Shown: piece after piece, positions 18,481 to 27,914 of the stretch | Numbering within the stretch: the first letter of the stretch is position 1 | How the letters are laid out: every line of letters begins with the position of its first letter | Assembly (NCBI GenBank): GCA_025350645.1 | Contig: JANXXM010000125.1 | Coordinates: 1-64,000 of the forward strand | Direction of reading: 5' to 3' | DNA: 64,000 bases | DNA from: Ferruginibacter sp. | GTDB lineage: Bacteria > Bacteroidota > Bacteroidia > Chitinophagales > Chitinophagaceae | Program-made: the position numbers and the translations under genes | Notes under the pieces: model-generated | What the model was told of the DNA's origin: nothing | Seen by the model: the letters and a program-made list of their open reading frames with translations, nothing else | The model's database searches: none

Positions 18481-19276
18481 AATAATTTTTTATTTATTGA
18501 TGTTTAGCTGTAGCAATACCATGCTGTATGCACAGGATACTTCTTATACCGATATGGATAATGTAACGGTACAGGCTCCTGTAGAATCGACACTGGTGGA
18601 CACTACAGAAGATTACGGCTTTGCCCCACAATCGCACGGAGATACATTGTTAAGTTTTAGAAATATAAAAGATGCAGGCGATACTGTACGGCAATGGAAA
18701 ACAAAAAAAGAATTTGCCTACCTGCACAACCTAGATAGCCTGCTAAGTAATTTGCAGGAGCAACAAAAAAAAGAACCAGTAAAAACAAATAACCGTATAG
18801 CCCCTCCGCCATCTATTAATTTATTCTCATCAGGCTTTTTTCAATTAATAATGTGGGGACTTGCAATATTTTTTGTTGGTTTTATTTTGTATCATTTATT
18901 TTTAAGCAAAGGTTTTTTTAAAAAATCTTCTACAAAAAAAACAAAGGAAAATAATACGGTGGAAGAAGAAGAAAATATTTCAGATTCGGATTATGAAAGA
19001 CTACTGCGCCAGTCTTATTTACTGGGCGATATGAGAATGGCAGCCCGGTATTTATTTTTAAAAACATTACAAAAACTAAATGAAAAAGAACTAATAACTT
19101 TTGCAGCAGATAAAACAAACAGCGATTACTTGTATGAAATGCCGCAGGCAAAACGTGCAGCGTTTTCATCGCTGGCGCTTTACTACGAGTACATTTGGTA
19201 TGGCAATATGGCTGTTGCAAAATATGATTTTGATAAAATAGAAATAAAGTTTAATGAATTTTTAAACAGGTTATAG
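18467..19276 (+). CDS. DUF4129 domain membrane protein
   Basis: 269 residues. A signal peptide (ending MLYAQ) is followed by a periplasmic stretch, one membrane helix near residues 125-145, and a cytosolic C-terminal DUF4129 domain ('DYERLLRQSYLLGDMRMAARYLFLKTLQKL', 'FSSLALYYEYIWYG'). Three successive ATG codons start the gene inside the 3' end of the SpoIIM gene, indicating translational coupling. It ends in TAG, and the next gene's start codon follows directly. DUF4129 is often linked to transglutaminase or MoxR systems; its function is unknown. Confidence 0.8.
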   Translation: MMMRKIIFYLLMFSCSNTMLYAQDTSYTDMDNVTVQAPVESTLVDTTEDYGFAPQSHGDTLLSFRNIKDAGDTVRQWKTKKEFAYLHNLDSLLSNLQEQQKKEPVKTNNRIAPPPSINLFSSGFFQLIMWGLAIFFVGFILYHLFLSKGFFKKSSTKKTKENNTVEEEENISDSDYERLLRQSYLLGDMRMAARYLFLKTLQKLNEKELITFAADKTNSDYLYEMPQAKRAAFSSLALYYEYIWYGNMAVAKYDFDKIEIKFNEFLNRL

Positions 19277-20491
19277 TTGTTAAAAAAAAGTGTTACCTAT
19301 ATTATTATGGTTTGTATTGCGGCTGCATTTTGCAGTTGCCGGCAGCAAAATTCCTTACCAGACCTGCGGGAAACCTACGCCTATAAAGACACTAAACCAT
19401 TTGGTGCTTTTGCAGCACACGAACTTTTTAAAAAGAGCTATCCCGGTAGTAAAATAGAAATAATAAAGGAGGCTTTTGCAGATAATTATGCCTGGGATTA
19501 TGATACTGCCTCGGTTTATATAAACATAAGCAAACATTTTTACAGTACAGAAAGAGATGCAAATTCATTAATGGATTTTGTGTACAAAGGTAACACTGCA
19601 TTAATAGCCGCAGCAGATATAGATAGTACACTGCTTAATAAAATATACTGCAAGCAGGATGAAAACTATACTGTAGAAACAATATCGGATAAGCCTTTTA
19701 GAAAAACTGCTGTTACCTTAATAGCTGCCATTACGCCTGCAAAAGATTCGTTTCAATATTTTTATAAGCCCTTCTCCTCTTATTTTTCGCAGCTTAACGG
19801 CAGCTATGCAAGAAAAGCTGGCTACAACGATGATGGCAAAACAAATTTTTTTGTATTTTTTTGGGGCAAAGGGCGCTTGTATTTACATGCAGAACCAAAA
19901 GCATTCAGCAATTATTTTTTACTTACTAAAAACAATTACGAATACCTTCAGCACATTAGCAGTATGCTGCCAGCGGCGCCACAAAATATATACTGGGACA
20001 ATTTTTACAATAAAAAAAATTATAAGAACCAGGATGATAATAATAATTTCTCGACCTTTAGTACTATCATGAAATATCCGCCGCTGAAGAAAGCCTTTTG
20101 GATAGCACTGGTTTTATTATTACTCTATATTTTTTTTAACAGCAAGCGCAGGCAAAGAATTGTACCCATAGTAAAAAAACCTGAAAACACCAGCATTGCA
20201 TTTGCAGAAGCCATTGCAGGGTTATACCTTACCGAAAAAGATAACAAACTTATTGCAGAAAAGATTGTCACTTATTTTAATGAATATTTGCGTACAAAAT
20301 ATTTTATTACAGGCAGCATAAACGACCCGGCTTATGCTGATACCCTTAGCAGAAAAAGTGGTGTGGCGGTAACCCTTACCACGCCCCTGATAAATGAAAT
20401 AAAAGCAGTAGGCGGCAATGAAAAAATAACCGATCAGCAATTACTTACTCTTAACGGATTGATTGAAAAATTTTATAAAAATAAAGCATAA
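19277..20491 (+). CDS. DUF4350 domain membrane protein
   Basis: 404 residues if it starts at the TTG at 19277, immediately after the TAG of the previous gene. An ATG at 19307 (30 bp later) would also leave a signal or lipoprotein-like leader ending 'AAFCSC'. The DUF4350 domain covers about residues 35-240 ('YKDTKPFGAFAAHELFKKSYPGSKI', 'GKGRLYLHAEPKAFSNYFLL'). One membrane helix lies near 275-290, followed by a cytosolic tail. The GATase-like fold of this family suggests ligand binding in the periplasm. The last base of its stop overlaps the moxR ATG. Confidence 0.78.
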   Translation: MLKKSVTYIIMVCIAAAFCSCRQQNSLPDLRETYAYKDTKPFGAFAAHELFKKSYPGSKIEIIKEAFADNYAWDYDTASVYINISKHFYSTERDANSLMDFVYKGNTALIAAADIDSTLLNKIYCKQDENYTVETISDKPFRKTAVTLIAAITPAKDSFQYFYKPFSSYFSQLNGSYARKAGYNDDGKTNFFVFFWGKGRLYLHAEPKAFSNYFLLTKNNYEYLQHISSMLPAAPQNIYWDNFYNKKNYKNQDDNNNFSTFSTIMKYPPLKKAFWIALVLLLLYIFFNSKRRQRIVPIVKKPENTSIAFAEAIAGLYLTEKDNKLIAEKIVTYFNEYLRTKYFITGSINDPAYADTLSRKSGVAVTLTTPLINEIKAVGGNEKITDQQLLTLNGLIEKFYKNKA

Positions 20492-21468
20492 TGGAAGAAA
20501 ATTTTTTTTTGGAAAGTACACCTGTAACCGAACTTAACCATAAGCTTACGGAAATAAGAGCAGAGATAGCCAAGGTAATTGTGGGGCAGCAAAAAGTGGT
20601 GGATCTGCTTATTACGGGCTTGCTGTGCGATGGACATTTATTGCTGGAAGGTGTGCCAGGCGTGGCCAAAACGCTTACGGCAAAATTACTTTCCCGCATT
20701 ATAGATGTAAATTTTAGCCGCCTGCAGTTTACGCCGGATCTTATGCCTGGAGATGTAATTGGTACGTCTGTATTTAACCCAAAAGAAGGTACATTTTATT
20801 TTAAAGCAGGCCCGGTGTTCAGTAATATTGTGTTGATAGATGAAATAAACCGTGCACCTGCAAAAACACAATCTGCATTATTTGAAGTAATGGAGGAGCG
20901 GCAGGTAACGGTGGATGGTAATACACATACGATGCAATACCCATTTATTGTACTAGCCACGCAAAACCCGATAGAGCAGGAAGGAACATACAGGCTGCCC
21001 GAAGCGCAATTGGATCGTTTTCTTTTTAAAATAGAAATAGATTATCCCACCCTGCAGGAAGAAGTACAGATACTAACACAACAGGAAGGTAAAACACAGG
21101 CACAGCTTTTACAAAATATAAACAAGCTCATGGATGTGCATGAAATTGCAAAGTACAGAGAGATAGTACAAAATATAAAAGTAGATGCCAAGCTCATAGA
21201 GTTTATTGCAAAAATTGTAAATGAAACAAGAAACAATTCTTCCTTGTACCTTGGTGCATCTACCCGTGCATCTCTTGCAATGCTAAAAGCCGCAAAGGCA
21301 ACAGCAGCAATGAAGGGCAGAGATTTTGTAATACCGGAAGATATACTGGAAATGGCACCTCACGTATTGCGCCACCGCATAATGCTTACGCCAGAAAAAG
21401 AAATGGAAGGTATAACACCCGATGATCTTACGGAAACCATTTTAAAAGGATTGGAAGTGCCGAGGTAA
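20491..21468 (+). CDS. MoxR family AAA+ ATPase
   Basis: 325 residues, full length. It has Walker A 'GVPGVAKT' near residue 55, Walker B 'LIDEINRAP' near 117, sensor 1 'LATQNP', and a C-terminal lid. MoxR ATPases act as chaperones for VWA/DUF58-type partners, here plausibly the DUF58 protein encoded two genes downstream. The ATG overlaps the previous stop by one base (TAATG), so the genes are translationally coupled. Confidence 0.94.
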   Translation: MEENFFLESTPVTELNHKLTEIRAEIAKVIVGQQKVVDLLITGLLCDGHLLLEGVPGVAKTLTAKLLSRIIDVNFSRLQFTPDLMPGDVIGTSVFNPKEGTFYFKAGPVFSNIVLIDEINRAPAKTQSALFEVMEERQVTVDGNTHTMQYPFIVLATQNPIEQEGTYRLPEAQLDRFLFKIEIDYPTLQEEVQILTQQEGKTQAQLLQNINKLMDVHEIAKYREIVQNIKVDAKLIEFIAKIVNETRNNSSLYLGASTRASLAMLKAAKATAAMKGRDFVIPEDILEMAPHVLRHRIMLTPEKEMEGITPDDLTETILKGLEVPR

Positions 21469-21542
21469 TTTTATTGTTTTAAAAATGCACAAAACTAAAT
21501 TATTTTTTGCTTAAAGATTTCATTAAAATTTATACGCTATAA

Positions 21543-23504
21543 ATGGTAGGCTTGTTTAAGGCAAATACAAACATGAATAAATTTCGCTCCATATTTAAAC
21601 ACCGCTTTGGCCCTGTAGCACTGGTAGTGTTTTTAGTAGCAGGCATGAGTTTAATAACGAGGTTATTTTTATTTTTTTACAGCTATAAAAGTCTTGAGCT
21701 TAACCCGCCAAAAGTTATTGGCATTTTTTTTATTGGTTTATTTTATGACCTGGTGGTTTCTTCGTTTTTTGCAGTACCGGTGTCATTATATTGCTGGCTC
21801 ATGAAAGATAGCTGGTATCAAAAAAAATGGAGCCGCATTCCTGTGTTTATATTGTTTACGATAATCACTTTAATACTGCTGGTAAATGCCGGAGCAGAAA
21901 TTGCATTTTGGGACGAGTTTAATGTACGCTATAATTTTATTGCTGTAGATTATTTAATTTATACCACAGAGGTAATTGGCAACATTAGGGAATCGTACAA
22001 CATGCCGCTGATATTGAGTGCTATACTGCTTATTGTAATTTCATTACTGCTTTTTATCAGAAAAAAATTATTTGCTTCGCAACAGGTAAGTATGCGTTTT
22101 ACAAAACGATCTGTATATTTTTTAGGTTGCATGGCCGTGGCCGCAGCCGCTTATTTTTTGGTAAACAACCGCATAAAAAACATAAGCAACAATAATTATG
22201 TAAACGAACTGGCCGGTAATGGCATTTACGAATTTGGTGCAGCTTTTTGGAATAACGCAATTGACTACCAAAAATTTTATACTGTAAACGATAACAAAAA
22301 AAACTTTACCATATTACGCCAAATGTTGCAACAACCAAATGCAGTTTTTACAAATGACTCGCTTAGTATAGAAAGAAAAATTACCAGTGACAGCCCGCAA
22401 CATAATTATAATGTGGTATTAATAAGTGTGGAAAGTCTTAGCGGCGAATATTTAAAATACTTTGGCAATACATTAAATATAACCCCTTATCTGGATTCGC
22501 TGATACCCCATAGCCTGTTTTTTACCAACTTTTATGCTTCGGGCACACGCACAGTACGTGGGCTGGAAGCCTTATCCCTGGCTATTCCGCCCACACCAGG
22601 GCAGTCCATTGTACGCCGACCCAATAATGAAGATATGTTTACCATGGGCAGTATTTTAAAAGATAAAAACTATGATGTAAAATATATTTATGGCGGTAAT
22701 AGTTTTTTTGATAACATGGGTTATTTTTTTAGCCACAGTGGCTATCAAGTTATTGACCGCAGAGATATTCCGGATAGCATGGTACAACACGAAACCGCCT
22801 GGGGCGTGGCAGATGAAGATGCATTTGCTATAGCCCTAAAAGAATGCGATAAAAGTTTTAAAAACAACAAACCTTTTTTTAGCCATATAATGACAGTGAG
22901 CAACCACCGGCCATATACTTACCCCAAAGGCCGCATAGATATGAACCCGGATGATCAAAATAGCGAAGGTGCTGTAAAATATACAGACTATGCTATTAAT
23001 AAATTTTTAAAAGATGCACAGCAAAAGCCCTGGTTTAGTAATACCATTTTTGTGATCGTATCCGACCATTGCAGCCATAGTGCAGGCAAAACAGATTTAC
23101 CGGTGAACCGCTATCATATTCCCTGTATTATATACTCGCCAGGCCTTGTAAAGCCTGCATTACAGGCAAAGTTTACGAGCCAGATAGATCTTGCCCCTAC
23201 CCTGCTGGGTATGATGAATATGACCTATACCAGTAAATTTATGGGCTACGATATTAATAAAACAACTACTGAAAATAACCGGCTTTTTATAAGTACGTAC
23301 CAAGATATGGGTTATATAAAAAATGATACACTGGTTATTTTATCGCCGCAAAAAAAAGTAAGTTTTTTTAAGATAGATTTTAAAACAGGAGTTTCTATAA
23401 AAATAAACAGTACACAAAAATTAACTGACGAAACCATAGCATGGTACCAAAGCGCAAGCTTTTTATTTACCAGTGGCAGGTATAAAAAAAATAAACTACA
23501 GTGA
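21543..23504 (+). CDS. LTA synthase (LtaS)-like membrane sulfatase-fold transferase
   Basis: 653 residues; an alternative ATG at 21573 would drop 10 residues. About five N-terminal membrane helices (to about residue 200) precede a large extracytoplasmic alkaline-phosphatase/sulfatase-fold domain. The catalytic Thr lies in 'ASGTRTVRGLEAL' near residue 340, and metal-site motifs 'GGNSFFDNM', 'TVSNHRPY' and 'VSDHCSH' are visible. LtaS enzymes transfer glycerol-phosphate from phosphatidylglycerol. In Gram-negatives relatives make periplasmic glucans or modify lipids, so the acceptor here is open. It lies 74 bp after moxR and overlaps the DUF58 start by 4 bp. Confidence 0.85.
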   Translation: MVGLFKANTNMNKFRSIFKHRFGPVALVVFLVAGMSLITRLFLFFYSYKSLELNPPKVIGIFFIGLFYDLVVSSFFAVPVSLYCWLMKDSWYQKKWSRIPVFILFTIITLILLVNAGAEIAFWDEFNVRYNFIAVDYLIYTTEVIGNIRESYNMPLILSAILLIVISLLLFIRKKLFASQQVSMRFTKRSVYFLGCMAVAAAAYFLVNNRIKNISNNNYVNELAGNGIYEFGAAFWNNAIDYQKFYTVNDNKKNFTILRQMLQQPNAVFTNDSLSIERKITSDSPQHNYNVVLISVESLSGEYLKYFGNTLNITPYLDSLIPHSLFFTNFYASGTRTVRGLEALSLAIPPTPGQSIVRRPNNEDMFTMGSILKDKNYDVKYIYGGNSFFDNMGYFFSHSGYQVIDRRDIPDSMVQHETAWGVADEDAFAIALKECDKSFKNNKPFFSHIMTVSNHRPYTYPKGRIDMNPDDQNSEGAVKYTDYAINKFLKDAQQKPWFSNTIFVIVSDHCSHSAGKTDLPVNRYHIPCIIYSPGLVKPALQAKFTSQIDLAPTLLGMMNMTYTSKFMGYDINKTTTENNRLFISTYQDMGYIKNDTLVILSPQKKVSFFKIDFKTGVSIKINSTQKLTDETIAWYQSASFLFTSGRYKKNKLQ

Positions 23505-24841
23505 GCATATATCAAAAATACATTGGCAATTTATTTGTGACACTTCGTTTTTACGTAGCTACGGGAGCATGTGTGGTACTATATGTTGCTGCATTTTTTT
23601 TACCATCGCTGTTTGCCGTTACCAATATTCTTTTTACTGTTTTATGTTTTTTGTTACTGGCCGATTTTCTTTTTCTCTTTGTATTTTTTAAACCGCCTAC
23701 AGCACTGCGGTTTGTTGGCGACAGGCTAAGTAACGGCGATGAAAATAAGGTGCAGATTGAACTGGTAAATAAAATGCCCTTTACGATAGATCTTAAAATT
23801 ATAGATGAATTGCCTGAGCAATTTCAAGAAAGGGATTTTTTGATAACCAAAAAATTATTGCCCAAACAAAAATCATTTGTTACTTACAACATTACCCCAA
23901 AGCAAAGAGGAGAATATATTTTTGGCAATATTTTGTTGTATATACAATCGCAAATGGGGCTGGTACGCATACGCAGAAATATAGCTGCCGGCGAAACTAT
24001 AAAAGTGTACCCATCGTTTATGCAGCTGGGCAAATACCAGCTTATGGCACAAGCCATGAGCACAGAACAGGGGAGCAAACGAATGCGTAAGATAGGCCAC
24101 AGCATGGAGTTTGAGCAAATAAAAGATTATGTAAGCGGCGATGATATACGCACCATAAACTGGAAAGCTACAGCACGTAAGGGTCAACTAATGGTGAACA
24201 ATTATGTAGACGAACGCAGCCAGCAAGTGTATTGCATTATTGATAAAGGCAGGCTGATGAAGATGCCTTTTTATGGATTGAGCCTGCTGGATTATGCCAT
24301 AAATGCCAGCCTTGCCCTTACCAATATATGCCTGCAAAAACAAGACAGAATAGGGCTGATAACGTTTGCAAATAAATATGGCTCTGTAATAGCTGCAGAC
24401 AGGCAACCAATACAGAGAGAAAATATAATGCAGGCATTGTACAGAGAAAATACTGCATTTTTAGAAAGCGATTATGAAATGCTTTATACGCAAATAAGGG
24501 CTAAAATAAAGCAGCGCAGCCTGCTGGTTTTATTCACCAATTTTGAATCGCTGAATGGTTTAAAAAGACAGGTAAATTATTTACGATCTATAGCAAGGCA
24601 TCATTTGCTGCTGGTAGTATTTTTTGAAAACACAGAACTTACCAAACTTAGTGGAGAAGAAGCATTGAATGTTGAAGACGTTTACGTAAAAACAATTGCA
24701 GAAAAACTTGCTTTTGAAAAACGAATGGTAGTAAAAGAATTACAGAAATACGGCATACTTTCTATATTAAGTTCTCCCCAAAACCTTACTGTAAATACTA
24801 TAAATAAATACCTGGAATTAAAAGCAAGGCAAGCCATATAA
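23501..24841 (+). CDS. DUF58 domain protein (MoxR partner)
   Basis: 446 residues from a GTG start within a GTGA overlap with the previous stop. Two N-terminal membrane helices are followed by an extracellular beta region, then the DUF58 signature 'VSGDDIRTINWKATARKGQLMVN' near residues 205-228 and a VWA-like fold. DUF58 proteins pair with MoxR ATPases in envelope stress or cell-wall functions. It is the last gene of the operon beginning at 17458 and is followed by a hairpin. Confidence 0.9.
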   Translation: MSIYQKYIGNLFVTLRFYVATGACVVLYVAAFFLPSLFAVTNILFTVLCFLLLADFLFLFVFFKPPTALRFVGDRLSNGDENKVQIELVNKMPFTIDLKIIDELPEQFQERDFLITKKLLPKQKSFVTYNITPKQRGEYIFGNILLYIQSQMGLVRIRRNIAAGETIKVYPSFMQLGKYQLMAQAMSTEQGSKRMRKIGHSMEFEQIKDYVSGDDIRTINWKATARKGQLMVNNYVDERSQQVYCIIDKGRLMKMPFYGLSLLDYAINASLALTNICLQKQDRIGLITFANKYGSVIAADRQPIQRENIMQALYRENTAFLESDYEMLYTQIRAKIKQRSLLVLFTNFESLNGLKRQVNYLRSIARHHLLLVVFFENTELTKLSGEEALNVEDVYVKTIAEKLAFEKRMVVKELQKYGILSILSSPQNLTVNTINKYLELKARQAI

Positions 24842-24951
24842 AACAAAACTGAATTTTTATAGGCAATGTATGAAGGCGAAAATTCTTGCGAAACTTTTTA
24901 TAGTTGGCTTAAAAATACCAATTGAATGAGCGTACAAATTTAATCGGTATA

Positions 24952-24994
24952 AAAACTGGTATAGCAGGAATTTAAAAACCCGGATACCAGTTTT
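24952..24994. terminator. Long-loop hairpin terminator after the MoxR/DUF58 operon
   Basis: Perfect 11-bp arms (AAAACTGGTAT at 24952-24962, ATACCAGTTTT at 24984-24994) with a 21-nt loop and flanking A/T-runs lie between two convergent genes. Confidence 0.75.
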
Positions 24995-25011
24995 ATTACA
25001 TTCATACTTTA

Positions 25012-25470
25012 TTACATTGGCATAGGTGCAGGCATAACTCCCATTGCCGACAGTTTTTGTTCATCTTCCGCAATTTTCTTTTTTAAATCTGCAATGCGAC
25101 TGTTTAGTTTTTCCATTTTATCGTTATTTCTTCTTGCTGATGATGCATCTTTTTCTGCCTGCCGTGCCCTTTTGCTTGCCTTCTTAGCCAGTTTACCATT
25201 TTGAGCATCATTGCTTAAATCTAATGCTGCATCATTATTTGCATTTGCAGATTGCTGAGCTTCCTTTGCTGCATTTGCCTGGTTTTTGCTCGTTTCAGCA
25301 ATAGTATTTTCGAACTTTGCCACTTTAATTTTATTCTCATTAATTCTATCCTGTATTTTTAATACTTCTTTTTGGTCTTTTAAGGACTTCATAGAATCTG
25401 CAGATACTTGCGCCGCTACAGTTTGGCTAATGGTAAATAAACTTACCATAGCAATAATTATTTGTTTCAT
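25012..25470 (-). CDS. Secreted coiled-coil protein, unrecognised
   Basis: 152 residues. The signal peptide is MKQIIIAMVSLFTISQTVAAQ. The mature chain is almost entirely helical and highly charged, with heptad-like Lys/Glu/Ala patterns ('RINENKIKVAKFENTIAETSK', 'MEKLNSRIADLKKKIAEDEQKL'), and ends in a Met/Pro tail (MGVMPAPMPM). No family is recognised. It resembles small periplasmic coiled-coil proteins of Bacteroidota. It is monocistronic and convergent with the MoxR/DUF58 operon. Confidence 0.7.
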   Translation of the reverse strand: MKQIIIAMVSLFTISQTVAAQVSADSMKSLKDQKEVLKIQDRINENKIKVAKFENTIAETSKNQANAAKEAQQSANANNDAALDLSNDAQNGKLAKKASKRARQAEKDASSARRNNDKMEKLNSRIADLKKKIAEDEQKLSAMGVMPAPMPM

Positions 25471-25800
25471 ATTTTAATTTTATAAAATAATTACAATTTC
25501 TGTGCCTTAAAAAAAAATTAGAACAAGCATTCACTCCAGATAATGTAGTGTATTATCTTCCCCAGGTGGGATTAATTTTTTTCTGTGATAAAATAATATT
25601 ATCCTGATTGATAGGAAAAGGATTTGAGAAAGTTATTGAAATATCGGACAGTAAAATGATAACAGCGTTTTAAAAATGCTTACAGTTTACTACTGCCTAA
25701 ACTAGCAGCTCACATTTTAATATCTCCAATTATTTAATAAATTATAAAATGCTTTTTCTCCGCTGAAATACAGACATTCGTTTATTAAAAATTAAATACT
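25471..25800. other. 330-bp spacer, nothing recognised
   Basis: This A+T-rich sequence lies between the divergent coiled-coil and SDR genes. No clear -7 box, hairpin or small gene was found on either strand. Confidence 0.5.
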
Positions 25801-26499
25801 ATGAATTTACAAGAAGCAAAAATATTAATAACCGGCGGCAGCACCGGCATAGGCTACGAAACTGCAAAGCTATTGGTAAACAAAGGAGCGAAAGTGGTAA
25901 TATGCTCCCGCAATAAAGAAGAAATAGAAAAGATTGCAAATGAAATAGGCGCCATCGGCCTGGCAGCAGATGTGAGTGACGAAACATCTGTAAATATTTT
26001 GTTTAAAAATGCTATTGAAAAACTAGGCGGCCTGCATGCAGTAATAAACAATGCAGGCATAGGTTTAATAGCTCCTTTGGTAGAAACGAGCGTTGCAGAT
26101 TTTACAAAAATATGGGAGACGAATGTGAAAGGTGCATTTATGGTAGGTAAAGAAGCTGCCAAATATTTCGTAGAAAAAAATGAAGGCAATATTATCAATA
26201 TTGCATCTACCGCTGGCAGTAAGGGCTTTGCTGGCGGCTCTGCATATTGTGCAAGCAAGTTTGCATTAACTGCACTTACAGAATGCTGGCGTGCAGAGCT
26301 TCGCAAAAATAATGTGCGGGTAATGCAGGTAAACCCTAGTGAGGTAATAACGCCTTTTGCAGAAAAAATAGGCTATAAAAATAACCCCACTGGCAAATTA
26401 AAACCCACAGAAATTGCACATACCATTGCGGCTATGCTGGAGATGAATGACGTGGGTTTTATTACAGATTTAACAGTGTGGGCAACAAACCCGCAGTGA
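25801..26499 (+). CDS. Short-chain dehydrogenase/reductase (FabG-like)
   Basis: 232 residues. The cofactor motif is GGSTGIG (about residues 12-18), NNAG lies near 82, and the catalytic Ser-Tyr-Lys is visible as 'IASTAGS' and 'YCASK'. The R/K residues after the second strand (CSRNKEE) suggest NADP(H). It is a generic 3-oxoacyl-reductase-like SDR, with the substrate unknown. It is monocistronic. Confidence 0.87.
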   Translation: MNLQEAKILITGGSTGIGYETAKLLVNKGAKVVICSRNKEEIEKIANEIGAIGLAADVSDETSVNILFKNAIEKLGGLHAVINNAGIGLIAPLVETSVADFTKIWETNVKGAFMVGKEAAKYFVEKNEGNIINIASTAGSKGFAGGSAYCASKFALTALTECWRAELRKNNVRVMQVNPSEVITPFAEKIGYKNNPTGKLKPTEIAHTIAAMLEMNDVGFITDLTVWATNPQ

Positions 26500-26630
26500 A
26501 TCCCAAAAAATCCTTATTATTTTTTATATGACTTTCATACATCTCTTCTAAGGTAAATCAGCTTTTAAAAATAGCCGTAAAGGTACAAAATGTTATTTTT
26601 TGCGACTAAAATTTTATGGTATAAAAAAAT

Positions 26631-27209
26631 TTACTTTGGAAAAACCATCCGGTAATCTACCCGTATTTTTCCTTTGGAAATATCGTCCAGCTTGCGTTTG
26701 AGCAGTGTACGCTTTAATGGTTTAATGTGGTCTATAAACAATTTTCCTTCCAGGTGGTCGTACTCGTGCAATATAACACGGGCTGTAATACCATTGAAAG
26801 TTTTTGTTTGTGCTGCAAAATTTTCGTCAACGTAAGATAGCGTAACCGTTTCGTGGCGGTTAATATCTTCTCTAATTTTCGGAATACTAAGGCAACCTTC
26901 ATTATAACTCCAGGGTTCGCCATTAAGGGCTGTAATATGTGCATTTATAAAAACGCCTTTATAGCCTGGTGCATCAGTATATTTATCAGTATCACCGTCT
27001 TCATCATTTTCAAAAATTTGCACACTATCCATTGTAAAAATACGAATGCTTTTATTTACCTGTGGTGCAGCCAAACCCACGCCATTACTCTCATACATGG
27101 TTTCCCACATATCTGCAAGCAGTTTTTCCAACCCCGGGTAGTCCGGCGAAATATCTTCTGCTATTTTTCTTAATACAGGCGAACCGTATGCTACAATTGG
27201 AAGTATCAT
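26631..27209 (-). CDS. def: Peptide deformylase
   Basis: 192 residues. It removes the N-formyl group from new proteins in the cytosol. Motif 1 is GVGLAAPQ (43-50), motif 2 is EGCLS (metal-binding Cys, near 108-112) and motif 3 is HEYDH (two metal-binding His, near 148-152). An insert of about 20 residues between motifs 1 and 2 ('FENDEDGDTDKYTDAP') resembles that of other Bacteroidota deformylases. It is downstream of ruvX on the same strand but separated by about 280 bp. Confidence 0.96.
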   Translation of the reverse strand: MILPIVAYGSPVLRKIAEDISPDYPGLEKLLADMWETMYESNGVGLAAPQVNKSIRIFTMDSVQIFENDEDGDTDKYTDAPGYKGVFINAHITALNGEPWSYNEGCLSIPKIREDINRHETVTLSYVDENFAAQTKTFNGITARVILHEYDHLEGKLFIDHIKPLKRTLLKRKLDDISKGKIRVDYRMVFPK

Positions 27210-27485
27210 TATGTTATTTTAAAAATGGTATTATTGCTATCTCTTTCATCTTAAAAAGTTGTTCCTCCGCACTTAAAAGAGGAAAGCCTAAATATTTTGC
27301 GGTAGTTGTACTAATTATAATTAAACATCTCTCATTTTTCTTTAAAATTCAACCCCGTTACAAAATCCTTTATTTTTACCAAAATATTGTTTAATAATTA
27401 ATTCCTTACAAGATTTTGGTGCAGGCTTTTGGGAATATCAAATTTCTTTTTTGTTGTTTTTTCCGCTGCTAAAATTACAAAATAA

Positions 27486-27899
27486 TTAATTAACTGACTG
27501 CATATACTCCTGCAACATAATAGCAGCAGCTATTTCATCTACTAATTTTTTATCTCTGCGCTGCATTTTTTTCATACCCATTTCTATCATGGCGGTTTTT
27601 GCCATTTTAGAAGTATACCTTTCATCTACTGTTTTTAGCGGCATCGCCGGAAATTCTTTTTGTATTTTTTTTATGGCAGCAAGTGCAAGCGGCGTTCCGT
27701 GCGTATCACTATTATCAAGGTTTTTTGGTAAACCAATAATAATTAACTCCACCTGCTGCTCTGCAAAATATTTTTTTAAAAAAGGAATAAGTTCCTGAGA
27801 CCGAATAGTGGTAAGTCCCGTGGCAATAATCTGTAAAGGATCAGTAACGGCAATACCGGTTCTTTTACCACCATAGTCTATCGCTATTATTCTTGCCAT
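27486..27899 (-). CDS. ruvX: Putative pre-16S rRNA nuclease / Holliday junction resolvase-like (YqgF)
   Basis: 137 residues, full length. The RNase H-like fold starts 'IIAIDYGGKRTGIAVTD', with the catalytic Asp in the first strand. 'IIGLPKNLDNSD' and 'DERYTSKMA' (second acidic cluster) and the final 'VDEIAAAIMLQEYM' complete the family pattern. It matures the 5' end of 16S rRNA and was named as a RuvC-like resolvase. It lies 15 bp downstream of bshC and is likely in one transcript with it. Confidence 0.93.
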   Translation of the reverse strand: MARIIAIDYGGKRTGIAVTDPLQIIATGLTTIRSQELIPFLKKYFAEQQVELIIIGLPKNLDNSDTHGTPLALAAIKKIQKEFPAMPLKTVDERYTSKMAKTAMIEMGMKKMQRRDKKLVDEIAAAIMLQEYMQSVN

Positions 27900-27914
27900 T
27901 ACAATTAATTTATT

